From Thuidium tamariscinum (lineage: Eukaryota; Streptophyta; Bryopsida; Hypnales; Thuidiaceae): 64,000 nt of DNA. Position numbers and translations under genes: made by a program. The notes beneath the pieces are model-generated. The model worked only from the letters and a program-made list of their open reading frames with translations, searched no databases and was not told the origin of the DNA. Every line of letters begins with the position of its first letter. Position 1 is the stretch's first letter. Positions 23,499-36,373 of the stretch are shown in pieces. The DNA lies in contig OX344751.2 in the NCBI GenBank assembly GCA_947034885.2, forward strand, positions 4,650,001 to 4,714,000, written 5' to 3'.

Positions 23499-25334
23499 GC
23501 CAAGACTTAATCCTGCCACCAAAGGGAGCTGAGCAACAAGTGGGTCGGCAGTTCTGTACCAACTGAAGTGATCTTTCCTTTCACGGTAGATTTTCTCTTG
23601 TCTGGATTGGACTATTTCTTCTTGGTTAGATCGAGAGAAAAATACTCGCAAGGAAATATGTCAAACACGACTATTTTTAAGAAGTCCTTCACGAAGGCTA
23701 CGCAAGCAGTTCATTTTTCCCATACTACAGCAAGCTGACCCTTGCTGCTGCTGCAGCTGCTGTGCTTATATTTAGTTAAAAACTCGATTTTTGGTCCCTG
23801 CATGCCTTGGTGTAAATTTTGGGTGTTAACGCTGAGGCCAGGTGATTATAGTCTGCGAGATGTACATCACTGTCGCTCTAAACTCAAGAGAAATAAACAG
23901 TTTCTGATCTCGGATGTAATTTTACTGGAAGACCTGATTTTGTTTATACACCCTCTTTCGTTTCTTCTTTTCTTGCTCTTACTCTGTTTTTTCGTTGTTT
24001 TATTCTAGCCCCGATTCAATTCGTTGCAGCAGGTGCCCTACCTGCACTCTAGATTTGAAGTCTTTGTGGAGGTTTGTAGGGGTTTTAGGCTTTTCATTTC
24101 TGGCAGATGTTCCATGCTCTGAAAGTCCTGACTTGCATAAGTTGCAGAAGGTGAGAACAGAGCACCCTGAAGCGCCTCATTTTCTATGCTCGCAACTACC
24201 GAGGTTCAATACGTATGTTTTACATATTAATTTTTTGTAAATGAGAATATTAATAATTTCAAGAGAAATCCATCTCCAAGTCGTTTTGTAATTTTGTGAC
24301 ATTCAAATTATACTCGATGGATTTCCAAAGTTGAAAGCATAGGTACCAGTGACATTAGACTCCCTTGAAGCAAAGATCTTTGTTGTGAGAAAAGGCTTCT
24401 ACTTCCATGGGTTGCCTCAAAGATCTCTTTAACTCCCATTGGTCCGTCTTGAAAAAAATTTGTAGCAATTTAGGGTGACTAGTGCTGTCCATTCAAGGCC
24501 TAAATGGAGATGATGCAAAACTTGATGTGCCTTCGGGTTGATAGTATTTTGTTTCAAAACTAAAAATGTCCAATATATATAAATTCAGCTCTAAATAGGG
24601 CCCATAAATACTTCAAGACCAAAGCTCGACATTTCAACTTGAAATGCGACATTCAAGAGTTGAAAGTTAGAATTTTTCGAGAGTTCGTACCCATTTGAAC
24701 CCTAAAACCTTAGACGTGAATTCCAAGATAAGTTAAGATCTTTTGTAGTTCCAAACGGAAACTTTGAAGCTCCCCATCAACAGATCAACTGCGCTTCAGT
24801 TAAATGTGCCATTTTATGGGAATTCGCCCAAACTACGGTGACGAATATGTCTCTTAGTTCCTGTTACCGAGGTGTAGAAACTAAAGCTTCTTCTTCATTG
24901 GGTCCAGCACTTCCTGTTCACGGTCGCCATGCTGTCATCTATAATCAAACTGAATCATAGCAAAGAAGTAAAAATCTCTCAACACTACTGGCGCTGCACA
25001 GTCCAGACTCCAGACTCCAGACTGCTTCCGGAAAGAGCACTGTGCAAGTTCATAGAATTGTGATCTAAAAATTCATGCAGAACAGCAGGATATTATCAAT
25101 GTACCTTCTTCATATCTGCACTGTATACTGGTGAGAAAATTGTGACCCTTACTGAACAAATGTGAGAGCCTGTCGCTGACCATGTGTCTAAAGCCTAGTT
25201 ATGCCGATTGCTGCAAGACGCACTCAACTCTAAGATCAGATAACTCGCGATTCGACTAGGATACTGTAATTCCAACATTGGAATCCGTAGACGCATCAAG
25301 ATTGGGACAGTGATAGTGCCGAATCTAGGAGTGC
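23499..25334. other. 3' trailer and convergent intergenic region
   Basis: The part up to about 24000 probably holds the trailer of the DUF630/632 gene, with AATAAA at about 23891-23896. A CTGCTGCTGCAGCTGCTG tract lies at 23746-23763. The segment 24290-24500 shares blocks (AAGTTGAAAGCATA, AACTCCC(A/G)TTGGT) with 31255-31400 in pICln intron 1, a dispersed repeat. A short AGACTCC repeat lies at about 25005-25023. The lower end must contain the trailer of the minus-strand PPD1 gene. No further gene was seen. Confidence 0.5.
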
Positions 25335-28300
25335 CTACCAGAAGCGCCATGGATCTTTGTATGGAGGGACAAACTCTTCTGTTGGTGGAACCATACGGAA
25401 GGAGGCAATAGTTTCATTGAACGCTGGTCCCATCTGCAAAAAGTGCAATCATGGCTTAATAATTTTAATTTCACAATACGATGGGACCAAGTAAATGTTG
25501 ACAGCAATCATTGCAAGATACCGAGTCAAAAGCTACTCTAGATCTCTGTAAAGAAAAAGAAAACACGATAGATGGAAGCTTACCTTAGCCCATCTCGAAT
25601 CTAGAGTTGATGCGTTCAAAGAGTACAAGTAACCTGAAGGAATCCCGCCTCATCATTAGTAATACTGTGACCTATGCACTCGAGCGTGATGACCCCGTAC
25701 TTTCCATTTGTAACTTTGACTCCTTCAGAAGGGTTTACAGACGGGCAGACAAGGAACGGAGATTCATCAAACCTCTTAAAGTGGTTAAGTTAAAATGACA
25801 TCAAGCACCATCATGGTGGTAGGTTGACAGTCTAATTTTGGAGAAGACGAAGAAGAACAGATATATCAGTGACGAGGGATAGTGAGGACCCACTAGAAAA
25901 CCGATTATAAAAGCTCACCTTCCCTTTCAGCAGTCACCGCCACCGAATGTCGATAGACATCAAATCCACCATCCTGACAAATAAACACGTCACACTTTCA
26001 GTGCACACATTCCCCGGATGAAACGCAGACGTGATATCAAACAAAAACCTTGGATACCCAACGGCAAAAAGCCTGCTTCGTAGACTATGTTGAAAATACT
26101 GCAAAGATACAAATTCGTACCATCGCAGTTGGCGATTTCTGGACAAGGTACTCGTAGTAGAAATATGGTACACCATCCACCTACAATTCAATAGGATTTC
26201 AAATTGGAGTTCGATACACAGCTCATTTAAACAGAGTGTCCCGTTCCAAGACACCAGAGTCTCGGCTAGAATCTAAGGACGGAGGAAAAAAAGAGCACGA
26301 GAGGAAATTATGAAATCCCTACAAGTGCTAGACAGGCCCCCAGCATTATTGCATATGGAAAGGATACGCCTGTACCTCCTCTTTGTGAGCATCCAAAATC
26401 GAGACTTCCGCTATTCTTTGTCCCATGGTCATCCGCTGATACAGGTTTGCAAAAACACTCATGTGAGTAATCTCAAAATCCAACCAGAGCAAAGCAAGTT
26501 TATAATCAAAACTCTTTAGCTGTTCCACATAAGATTATAAATAAATGCATGAGAGTGAGGTGCGAACTGACCGCAGTTGATTTGTCAGCAAGGACGGATT
26601 GTGCAACAGCTTTCGGTACCCAGGAATTGACGTCCTTTGTCTTTATAAATGCAGAGTTTGGAGGCCCAACCTATCAATAAAAGTCACAGTTTATATTTAT
26701 GTGTTGTACGTAAAAGGATAAATCCGACAGTAAGTTCTAAGTGACATCCATTTCCAGCTTTGACGTGGACAATACCATGCGAATTCCACCAAAAATCACC
26801 ACGTCAACATCATTCGTATAGATCCAGAAACCCGTTTTAGACAGTAATAGCGGCTTGTATGGGAACATGAAAAGCCATAGATATTAGCTGTAAACGTGTA
26901 CCTTAGCTGTGACCTATCCTATAATTTTTTAAGAAAATTTTCCATGTTATAAAGACACTAGTTAGTGATGTTAACACTATCAAGACTTTGCTCTAAAGAG
27001 CTCGAATCTGAACAGAGGAAATGTTTCAAAGTTAATGACAGTGAAGGCCTTACATAAATGGAAGTTGATGACGGATGTAAGAGACATAGAAACCTACCGA
27101 GACAGATATGACAAAGTTATTTTTCAAGTCAAGACGCTCTGAAACGATCCTTTGTCGCGCATCGGCTGCACATATGTTCAAAACTTTAGCTTCAACGCAT
27201 ACAAGAAATACTTTGACGAGAAATCCTGAGGACCTATAGCGCCTAACCACCAATATCAAGAGTTCTGGTACAATGTGCTCTTTCGAAATGGAATTAACAT
27301 ACACAACATCTTTACCATTCACAGAGTTGGAGACACGATTCATTTAAATCTTCTAGCGGTGGTGACTTCAGTCTTGGACCCAAACTTACGTTTGCTCACA
27401 ATTGGCACTCATCAAAGGGGCAACCTCGACAAGAAGTATTCTCTAAGACCTTTACTGTAGCGACGAACTCCAAACATTCATGTCAAAGAGCTTACGCGAA
27501 AGAGGCGCAGCTGATGAGTACCGCTCCGGCTTTCTAGATTCCACCCTGCAAAATGATGTAACGATAACTTCAATACAGTATTCACCAGGACCAATACTGA
27601 CTAGTCACATCAGAAGGGCACATCTCCTAGACACGAAGAATATCTGAAGACAGAGTAAGTCTAACAACGAAGTAGAAACCACTTACCAGGATAGATTTCT
27701 CCCTTTGCCGACGGTTACAGGATATGAGTAAGTGTAGGCGTTGATTTCATCAGCTTGCACTTCCCTGGTCTTTCCGTCAACTGCTACGGAATCTACCAAA
27801 AGCTAAATGAACCCCATTAGGCAATTGAGCAGTATTTTCCTGAGTTATAATCTTCAGCAATCCTTTCTCAGAAGACTTAAAAGAGACTAACACATGATAA
27901 CAAGGTGCACACGCATGCCTAGTCAGAACGTCATTTAGAGTGAAGTTAAAGAATGTCATACAAGCAATTTTACTCGGACGGTGCTAACATGACTGCTGTC
28001 GACGTTCCGTGTTCTTTTCTGATATGCAAGAGACATTAGCATGAATGAACCTAATTCCTTGAGACGATTCCTTCAGGGAATGCAATTGAATAAATGATGA
28101 ACTTGTTAGTTAATATCCTTAATCTAAGGAGCTCAAAGTTTACGATAATACATCTGAAAATCATTACAAGAATTGTTATCGATCTGAAATGAGTCCTCTT
28201 AACTGGTTGAGAGACAAATACTGAATAGGTTCAGGTTTAAGATAAATCATTATATTTTCTTTAAAAGTATTAGAAGGAATTCATTGTAGAAGGGCGAAGA

Positions 28301-29771
28301 CAAGCACAAGCTATTCTTTAGGTTCTAGTCTGCCATGCATTTCTCCCTCCATTTTATGCGTAAACTACGGGTTTTTGAAAAAGCACAAAAAGTCATACCC
28401 GTTGGCTCCGCAGAAGCAGACCGAAGACCGATGATCGAAGGAACTGCAAATCCAGTCACTAGTCCCTTCACTAATGCCTGTCGCCGAGAAATAGAAGATG
28501 CTTGAAGAGAATCTGTATGATTTGCACTCTCAGCTTCAGACGTGTCACAGCTGTCACATCGAGGTCTTAGAGACCTAAATTGCAGCTTTGCAAGCTGTCT
28601 GCCCTGTGACGATCTGCATTGCAGACTGTCACTGCAATAAAATGACGAATGAGATTAGTAATTCAAGTTGAAGGCACGAGAGATAGTGCACCTGAAAAAT
28701 TTGCAAGACTTGCGTCTGGTTCATCTTTATAGACATTCGATAGAAAAGATGGTCTGACATTTCTTTCATTGCAAAATGAAGAGGCAACTCAGGTGTAAAG
28801 ATCAGGAAACCGAATCGACAATCAAGAGTTGAGGGAACTGAATCTTGCCACGGTAGCATACAATTAAAAGAAAACGGATCTGGTACATAAAATTTTCCAG
28901 GGAATGTTTGAAGAACGGTTTCAAGTATTAGTTTAGCAAGCGATTCAATATAGAAGAAATACCACCGATGATTGAACTGATCAATACAACAAACTCCAGA
29001 AATTTGACAAACGAGTGCATCACAGGTTGATTGATCAGTACAGAATATATCCTGATAGAGGAGCTCTTCAATAAAAACTCTGGCAATGAAAGGAATGCAA
29101 CTCCTAAACTATTAGAAAACGAAAACTGGCATCGTTCCTCTACTCTTAATATACGCCTAATAAGCGAACGCAGTCCTCGATACTGTCCTAGCTGAAAACG
29201 TTGAATGCAAGATGACATCAGACCGAAAATTCAAGAAATATTGCGAGTAGAGCACCTCAAAAGTAGTATCGAAGTCACGTTTACTGTAGAAAAATTGACA
29301 TTCTCACCGCAATTTCAGACAATTGGCGGTGCCAACCATAATTAGACAGATTTTTAGTCACGTAATGTGATAAATATTTCAAAATCTCAGTTCAAGCTCT
29401 AGTATGTACGCACCAAAGAAAGCACCTAATATCTTCGGAGTCACCAATAACACCCTGCCCTTAACAAGCCATCTACCCCCGAAATCCTTTGCTCCAACCA
29501 GACTCACAAACTCCAGACAGTACAAAATAATCGCAAGGAAGAGGTAGCATGACATTCAAAAACACTGAAATAAAATGCGCGATGCAGAGAAGCCGCAACA
29601 ACTTACTGCTTTCACACAACCTCACGAACTCGCAAAATAAAAAAGAGATTCAGATTGCGTTGGTGTATAAGAATAAAGGATTGCGCAATGAAGATTCAGT
29701 GCAAGAAAAGACCAGCACCTGCGCAGCGACGGGGACGGGCAGGGTCGCGCCAAATGCAGCGCCATATCCAT
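25335..29771 (-). CDS. PPD1: PsbP-domain protein 1, thylakoid lumen PSI assembly factor
   Basis: Eleven exons on the minus strand: 29771-29719, 28631-28399, 27792-27687, 27545-27496, 27165-27098, 26670-26572, 26435-26376, 26180-26121, 25973-25919, 25633-25584, 25433-25335 (933 nt, 310 aa). All junctions are GT-AG with matching phase. Residues 1-66 look like a chloroplast transit peptide. S-RR-QALVKG at about 66-73 is a twin-arginine signal, and ASA before E93 a lumenal cleavage site. The PsbP-like domain includes WVESRKPERYSSAAPLSPDA and DARQRIVSERLDLKNN; the protein ends PPYKDPWRFW, all characteristic of Arabidopsis PPD1, which is needed for photosystem I assembly. The ATG at 29771 was chosen because upstream codons from 29807 would add an acidic stretch atypical of a transit peptide; 29765 is an equal alternative. 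It is head-to-head with pICln. Confidence 0.93.
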
Positions 29772-30143
29772 TCCTGCTCGAGCTTGCTCCTCTGTCTCCC
29801 CCTTCATCACAGCGGCAGTTCTACTGCTCGAATGCCTGATACCCTGAACATCTTATCCGGATCCCACAATATCAACCGAAACAGGGTATTATATAGGTAT
29901 ATACTCACCCATTCTTCCGGATATGGATCAGGTTCTTGAGAATGCAGCACATAGTTATTTCTGTTAGGGTTTAAAGTCCAAGGTCCTTCCCAGGATTCTC
30001 TAGACTTGTTGTTGCAGAGTGTCAGTGTGGATCCGAGTGTGTTTATTTATCACTGCAATTTGTATTGTTTTTTTCTACGTTGCGGTGATTCTGGAGAGTG
30101 AGTTTGTTTTCAGTGGAGACTTCGATTGTGAACATTGAGCGGG
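29772..30143. promoter_or_regulatory. Shared divergent promoter of PPD1 and pICln
   Basis: Only 372 bp separate the two start codons. A TATA-rich core, TATTATATAGGTATATA at about 29887-29903, is placed suitably for the minus-strand gene. A telo-box-like TTAGGGTTT lies at 29964-29972 nearer the plus-strand gene. On the minus strand a 15-codon upstream frame (29851-29807) ends in TGA overlapping an ATG (TGATG). Transcription starts are not visible, so assignment of each element is inference. Confidence 0.6.
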
Positions 30144-33100
30144 ATGGCTTTAGGTTTGCAATTGGTCACGGAGCGGACTGAAACAGGGGTGCCGGTAGTG
30201 GACACGGAGAACGACGAAAATATTGCGCACATTCAGCCGGACGTTGGAGTTGTGCTTGGGGAGGGGCATGTTGAAGGTCCTGGAACACTCTACGTGACAA
30301 CCAGGTTGGTTGCAATGCTTTTTATGATTATTATTTTATTTTCCTTCTTTCTTAATATTCTGGTCTTTCTCCTGGTGCGCGCCGGGACGTTATGACTCTT
30401 CTTTGAAGAGTCTGTACATTGCTGTTTGAAACAAAAATTCAAGTCATGGACACGTAGGTTTTATGATCACAAACTAGCTTACTTCACCAGGATATGCACA
30501 GATTCGCGAGGTATTTTTTAGAAAATTTATTGGATTGGTTTTGCGCTTGTTCTTGGATTTTGTAGTTGTGGCATGTTGCCATGCTGTCAAATTTTTCAGA
30601 CGACCGGTAATCGGGATGATGGTAGTGAAGAATGCAAACAAAGCCGGAGTGATTGAATTCTTGCCATTCTGATTTTGGCTCACGTCGTAGACTCTTTCAC
30701 CTACTTTGTTCTATAGTACTGGAAGGAGGGAACCCGGCGCACTATAGTGGTTTGCCCCGCAGATGTAACCCCCAATTCTGGCGTCAAGGTTTTCATTGGT
30801 GACTCATTTATCACAAGCCCTATGGAGCAGAGCGAATCGATTAGGGTTTGTTCAAGGAGGTTGTCCCGCTTAGGGTCTAATATTTTTGGTTGTAAAATCA
30901 AGTAGTTTCCTAGGATATTGATCTTAGTGAACTTCGCTTTTGATTGATACACTAGGATCCCGTGTTACCATACTCCTGTTCCCTTGTGGGTTTAGGGTTT
31001 TAGGATTCCATTTATTCAGCCCCTTTGGTGGCCTCTGAAGGAAATAATTTGCTATTAGTATTGGTAACGTTGTGAACATTCTGCTGCTTGAGCGTTTAGA
31101 GGTTATCGTCGCCAATAAGGTAACCGCACCCAGAAACGACACTATTTCTGGGTGTACCGTCTCCTAAAGTCAAACTCCAATTTCTTTTTATCCATTTTTT
31201 TAGCGACCTCATGAAAAATCCAACCCAAATTAGTTTCGTGATTTTTCGATTTTGTGAATTTTCAAAGTTGAAAGCATATGGCACCTACTTATGCCACTAT
31301 ACTCATTTCTTAAATGGAAACCCTTGAACTAGAAGATGCTTCAACTCCCGTTGGTCTCTCTTGAGAGATTGTGGTGGATTTGGGAGCCGTAGTGGCTCTT
31401 TTGTCACCCTCTATGCTCCTTCCTTCTCACAGGTTGCACTAAACGGAAGGTGGGGACATTGGGTGCCTCTGCCTTTCTAGCTTTCAGAATCGGGAACTTC
31501 TTACGCACATGTGTGCAGGGTCACACTTTATTAGCTTCTAGGGAATAAGGAATTGGACAGATTTCTTTTTGTGAACTGTTTCTATCCTTCAACTATTCGA
31601 TCTCTAAGGACGTGACTCTGGGAGTTCTGTTGCAGCACATCTTGGACTGGCCTTGAATAGAGAAATGATTGGTCCGCAATCATTATATGTATTTTGTGTG
31701 GAATCAAAGTTATGAGTTGGTATTGGTGATGTGTGATGTCTCTTCAAGGCCAGTTGTGTCGTCGTACTGACTTATTAGAATCAATGTGGTGCATTTGAAT
31801 TTCTTGGTCAATCCTCTCGATCTCATTTAAAATTGCGGATGTCCGGTAAGGACCCCTAATCTATTTTGTGCCATATTATGTCGACTAAGATAATCTTTGC
31901 TCTGGAATGGCAGACGCTTGGTTTGGTTCAGTAACGAAGATGTGCATAAGGGCTATGGTGTTTCCTTCATTGCACTGACCATGCACGCTATCTCTAGAGA
32001 TGTTGAAGCTTATCCGGAGCCGTGCATCTACACTCAGGTTTGCATTTCGATTGAGTTGTGCAGAATTCTACTTTGAGATTTTCTTAGGGTAGATACTTCA
32101 TGCAGAATTTTTTCGTATTATTCGATTTCCTTTAAGAAGGATTGTTGAAGAGAAATTTGGGTTGAAATATATGCAGATTGAGACTGGAAAAGAGGAGAAT
32201 GAGTTTGATGAAGATGACGATGCAGAAGAGTCCCTTCCGACTGAAACAAATGGCTCTGTGAGCGATTTGTCCCTTGTTGAAGAGATGCGGCTTGTTCCTA
32301 AAGACAACAGTGTCTGTATCCTGCAAATTCTATTCACTCATTGATGTTCTTGTCATCGTTTTGCTAAATTACGTTTTTTTTTGTCATGGCTGCAAGAGTG
32401 CATGCTTCTGTGTTATAGTTGCTGTCGCCGTGAATTTCCGAACTGAAGCTTCGTAGTATCTGGAGGACAAAGAGAATCTCGGATTGTCACTGGCGGTGAA
32501 TGAGCTTATTAATTTAATGTGGAGCTCGTCTAGTATTTCTAGTGCAGTGGTCAGCGCTATGTTATTCTCGTTCTCAATCTGTCGCTGGTAGATTTTTGCC
32601 TCGTCTTGCGGTTTCTATTACGAAGGAACACCTTAATTCTATACCTTACACGACAGTGGATCATCTGTTTCAAGTGTTGTGCGATTGCGCTCTATTGAAC
32701 CCCGATGCAGAAGTTGGTACGTACATCTTCGCCAATCTGTTGAATTGCGTTCTCATGCACTCTCTACGTATTGGATTTACGATTCTATCTTCTATTTCAT
32801 GTATGGGACATGATAAACTCTAGAACTGACTCTTAGAATATTGTGATGTTGTATTGCAAGGCAGTTTTGTGGAGGTGCATTATTTGTAAGCTTCAATGAG
32901 GCTTGAATTTTAGACCTAGGCTGTAAGTTTTGACATTCTACCTGATAAACACTAATGACTGTTGTTTTCAAAAAAACATAATCTATTTTGTGGACAGAAC
33001 AAGAAGGTGAAGCTGATTGGATCTTTGACGAGGAAGAAGTGTTGGGAAATGGCATCGGAGCTAAACATGATATTAACAACATTGATTTAAATGTAGACCT

Positions 33101-33352
33101 CGCGGAGGTACGTTTATTACGAGTGTTGACATACTGTTGAACTTCTCTCATTCATTTTTGAACCCTCAGAATTCTTTCCTCGTGAAGCGAAGTAAAGTAA
33201 GGCCTATGTTTCTTAGTTTAATAATATACTGTCAAATTTGAGTAGAGTACTATTTTTTGCTTGCACTGATTGATTTGGTTCTCTTGTTCCAGTTGATACA
33301 TCAAGACTCACGTTTCGAAGATGCAGAAGAAGAGGAATCTGATGGCAAGTGA
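30144..33352 (+). CDS. ICLN: pICln, methylosome subunit (Sm-protein chaperone), 217 aa
   Basis: Six exons: 30144-30304, 31914-32037, 32177-32315, 32657-32716, 32998-33107, 33293-33352 (654 nt), all GT-AG with consistent phase. The PH-like fold is recognisable: GPGTLYVTTRLVWFSNEDVH (about 44-63), GYGVSFIALTMHAISRDVEA, YPEPCIYTQIE, then an acidic loop (ENEFDEDDDAEE, about 101-112), EMRLVPKDNSVLDHLFQVLC and an acidic tail with DWIFDEEE. Known role of the family: binds Sm proteins, delivers them to PRMT5 for arginine methylation and keeps them ready for snRNP assembly; cytosol and nucleus. Length is slightly below the usual 220-240. The exon 3 donor (TCT|GTATCC) was chosen over a near alternative because it gives DNSVLDHLF. 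Intron 1 is 1.6 kb and carries a dispersed repeat. Confidence 0.94.
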
Positions 33353-34740
33353 AGAAACAAATCTCACTATTGACAGTGCTTAATATCATGAATCAATTCT
33401 ACGGAAGCCGTTCTTAAATGAAGTGTTTGGACTTCTGAAGTAGGAGCGAACAATTTTGGTAGTGTTGGCATTTTTGAGAGAGTTCTGGTTTGACTCCTTG
33501 GCAAGAATGAGGACACAGGAGCTTCGCCTCAGCAAATATTCCAACAAAATGTTCTACACTTGGATTTCTTCTGACGTAGAATTCTCTTTTGGTGTAGCCA
33601 GTTCGAGTTGGAATTCTCATGCATTGGAAGTTCTTATTTGAGATTTTGAGGGCTTGTAGTAAGCAACTTTTTGTTACAAGTGGGAGCGGACTACCGGCTT
33701 TGAATACGGGCTCAATTTCCACATATAATTTTGATACAGCTATGAAGTAATTGTTGTAGGTGAAGATTGGTTTGGAGCTTCTCTGCATTTAACCCTGAAA
33801 CGCCCAACTTTCATGATTTTGAATGAGCAGTATTGCTTCTTTTCCGTGTTCCTTGACTTGGCTGAGAACAATCTTTCGAATGATTTACTTTTGGATTTCA
33901 AAGAGTTGCCCACGAAGTTCATTGATACGGAAGAAGGGACTGCATTTATCATCGGACCTTAGTACATCTCACCAGACACGTCTTTGTTGAAGAGTATGTT
34001 TGTTCACATTCAGTTTCGTTCAAATTGGGAACCCATAGCTATCCCAAGGGGGTCATTGTGAAATTCTAAAACCCTAAACCCTGATGTAACTCTGATGTTA
34101 TTGCGTCACGATGTCCTGAAGTAGAGACTCTCTGTCATTAAGTCATTGAATTGACTAACTCAAATCAAGGAGCATGAACTTATGTTAGTTGGGGACGCAG
34201 TGAGAAAGGAAGGCAAGATTTTTTTTTCAATATTGTGTGGATTACCTTTGCCAGGGCAAGGTCTTCTAGCAACCAAAGTTACATTTGGGACTTCAAAACA
34301 CCTTTCCATCATATTCATGCACTTTTTCATTCAAATTTGGTGACTTCATCCATATTTTAAAGGGAACTGGAAAATTTCTGGCAAAAAATAAAAGATTACT
34401 TTTATCTCGCAAACATAGGCATTTATTTTGAAATGGTGCAATCTGAGAGAACCCAACTCTGTTTCTTTGATTTATTCCTCGTTTGGATTTGGTATTGGAG
34501 GTTGGAGCCTAGGGCCAACCTTTCAGAAATTCTGGGGCGCCCTTGCGGGCACCGCAGGGGGGTTGGAAATAGTTTTCAACCAGCAATTGACGCGTCTCGG
34601 TATAACCTCACTAACTGCGTCATTGCCCCAAGCGCAAAGATACTAACTTACTCCGATAATTTTCCTTCTTGTATCCCTGGGGGAGAGGAAGAGGTGACCA
34701 TGAATAAGGGATATATGTCCCTGCTCCCGCTTTCCTTACT
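33353..34740 (+). other. Region downstream of pICln with an exon-like remnant
   Basis: It includes the pICln trailer. A telomere-like AAACCCTAAACCCT lies at 34069-34082. The interval 33735-33962 is an open 76-codon frame whose peptide (for example FFSVFLDLAENNLSNDLLL) looks protein-like but matches nothing I recognise and has no good upstream ATG. It may be an exon of an unplaced gene, a pseudogene piece, or chance. A GC-richer patch lies at 34500-34640. Confidence 0.3.
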
Positions 34741-35250
34741 GTGAAGAAGACTTCACCTTCATCTGCCAGACTTGCCAGTGAATTGACTGATTATTTCATC
34801 CATCACAATGAAACTCATCTGAGGGATTATCTCAAAGAGCAAACGGGTTTGGCAGAGTTTCTGGAGGGTGGAGTGCACCTAATTTCAAAGATGGGCTTGG
34901 TTTATTGGGTATTTGACAGGGTGTTAACCCCTAAACGACGAGCCAGTGGCCGTGGAAATCATGATTTTTTTGATACCATGGGAATCATTGGTTCAAAAAA
35001 AATTCATAAGCACTTGTTGGAAGTCAAAGCACTAACTGAAGATCTTCCCTTTTCACCCTTAATTCCAAAGATGAATAGTTGCATCTGTGTTCTACACTAA
35101 AAGATTCTCTCTTGTTCGTTGACAAGAAAATGGCCTCCGCGTTGTTTATGGGTTAATTATTGTTGGGTTTGTTCTTTTTCCCCAGAGTGAACCTTCATCT
35201 GTCAGGCTTGAAGTTTTGATGGAGTACTTCATCCATCATAAAAACATATC
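34741..35250 (+). pseudogene. Duplicated exon-like remnant, split by a MITE
   Basis: Two related coding-like segments. At 34750-34923 the frame reads TSPSSARLASELTDYFIHHN onward to a MITE boundary at 34924. At 35186-35250 it reads SEPSSVRLEVLMEYFIHHKN. The shared pattern (S-PSS-RL---L--YFIHH) in both, with a family C MITE between them (34924-35156), suggests a tandemly duplicated exon or a decayed repeat-containing gene. No family was recognised; neither copy has a credible complete gene around it. Confidence 0.35.
34924..35156 (+). mobile_element. MITE family C, copy 1 (TTAA target)
   Basis: Begins TTAACCCCTAAACGACG and ends TATGGGTTAA. The internal block, GTGGCCGTGGAAATCATG followed by GGAAGTCAAAG and GATGAATAGTTGCA, is common to all five copies in the window. 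TTAA lies at both ends. Confidence 0.7.
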
Positions 35251-36143
35251 ATGTCATTCGTCTTCCTCTCCGATTGTGTGTCTGAAGAGTGGAGAGAGTT
35301 CAGAAGAGTTTGACTCATTTCATTGATGTGCCTTGGTTCGGACTTATGTTTCACGGTTTTATTGCTGACTTGTGTCTGTTTTCTGCAGCCACTGCTGCTG
35401 CTTCACAGTGTTTCTTTTTTCGGGGGTTCGGACAAATGGTTATGTGGCCTTCCTTTCAAGAAGGTTTCAACTTGTCTGCCTCCTTCATTTGGGGGCTTGA
35501 ATTGAAAGAGGCCAATTTTGAGTATACAATTTTGAATAGGTAATTTTTGTACGCAAGTTTCGTATGTATTGGCTTTGCATGACAGATGAAATGAGGTATT
35601 AGAAGTATTTTGACAACGATGTACAGAGCCATAATTACAGTCTTGCATTTTTTAACACATTTACCCTCATTTTTTTCTATAAGCTCAAAGCTGCCCATTT
35701 TTAAAAAAAGAAACTGGGCATTTAATTGCCTTAAGAAAAACCTGCCGCTTCATCTAAATAATTCCCAAGTGTGAAGGACCAGATATGTCAAGTCCATTGT
35801 TTCAAAGGAGATAAATTTTGCACTTGAAGCTGCATGTGGAGGTTCGGAGATGGATACCAGAGAAGAATCGTGAGGAGAACGACGCCGATCGGACTCTTCA
35901 GCTTTGTGCGGATTGAAGCGAACCGCGCGCTTCGATTCGTATCGGGAAAATTATGCAAGTATTCTTGGTACTGATCTTAATTATAACGGTGAAACAATCT
36001 TGCCTTCCAAGTAGGTGATTTGCCTTTGAGTTTCTCCCTCCGTGATTATTGTTTTTAATCTGATGAAATGCTGTGATGGGCAGCTCGAATCCTCGTTTCC
36101 AACTGCAATGGAAGGAGGTTCAGAAAAACATTGATTTTTCTGG
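35251..36143 (+). other. Intergenic stretch with a 46-codon GC-rich frame
   Basis: The only notable content is 35834-35974, an ATG-initiated frame of 46 codons (begins MWRFGDGYQRRIV) whose base composition is more gene-like than its surroundings. No family was recognised, and it may be a decayed exon. The remainder shows no gene. Confidence 0.25.
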
Positions 36144-36373
36144 TTAACCCTTAAAGGACGGATTGGTAGTTGTGGAAATCATGTATTTTAATTCCGTGTG
36201 ACATCATCTACTTTGAAAAAGCCTAATATATTCATTGGAAGCCAAAGAACTATTGAAGATCTTTTCCTTCCACTCCTAATACCAAGGATGAAAAGTTGCA
36301 CTTTTGTCTTGTAGGGAAATATTCTTTGTCATTCAAAGCACATAGAATGTCCTTGGCGGTATTTAAGGGTTAA
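36144..36373 (+). mobile_element. MITE family C, copy 2
   Basis: The clearest copy: TTAACCCTTAAAGGACGG at the left and TTTAAGGGTTAA at the right give a perfect 12-bp inverted repeat including TTAA. It is 230 bp long and non-coding. Confidence 0.75.
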
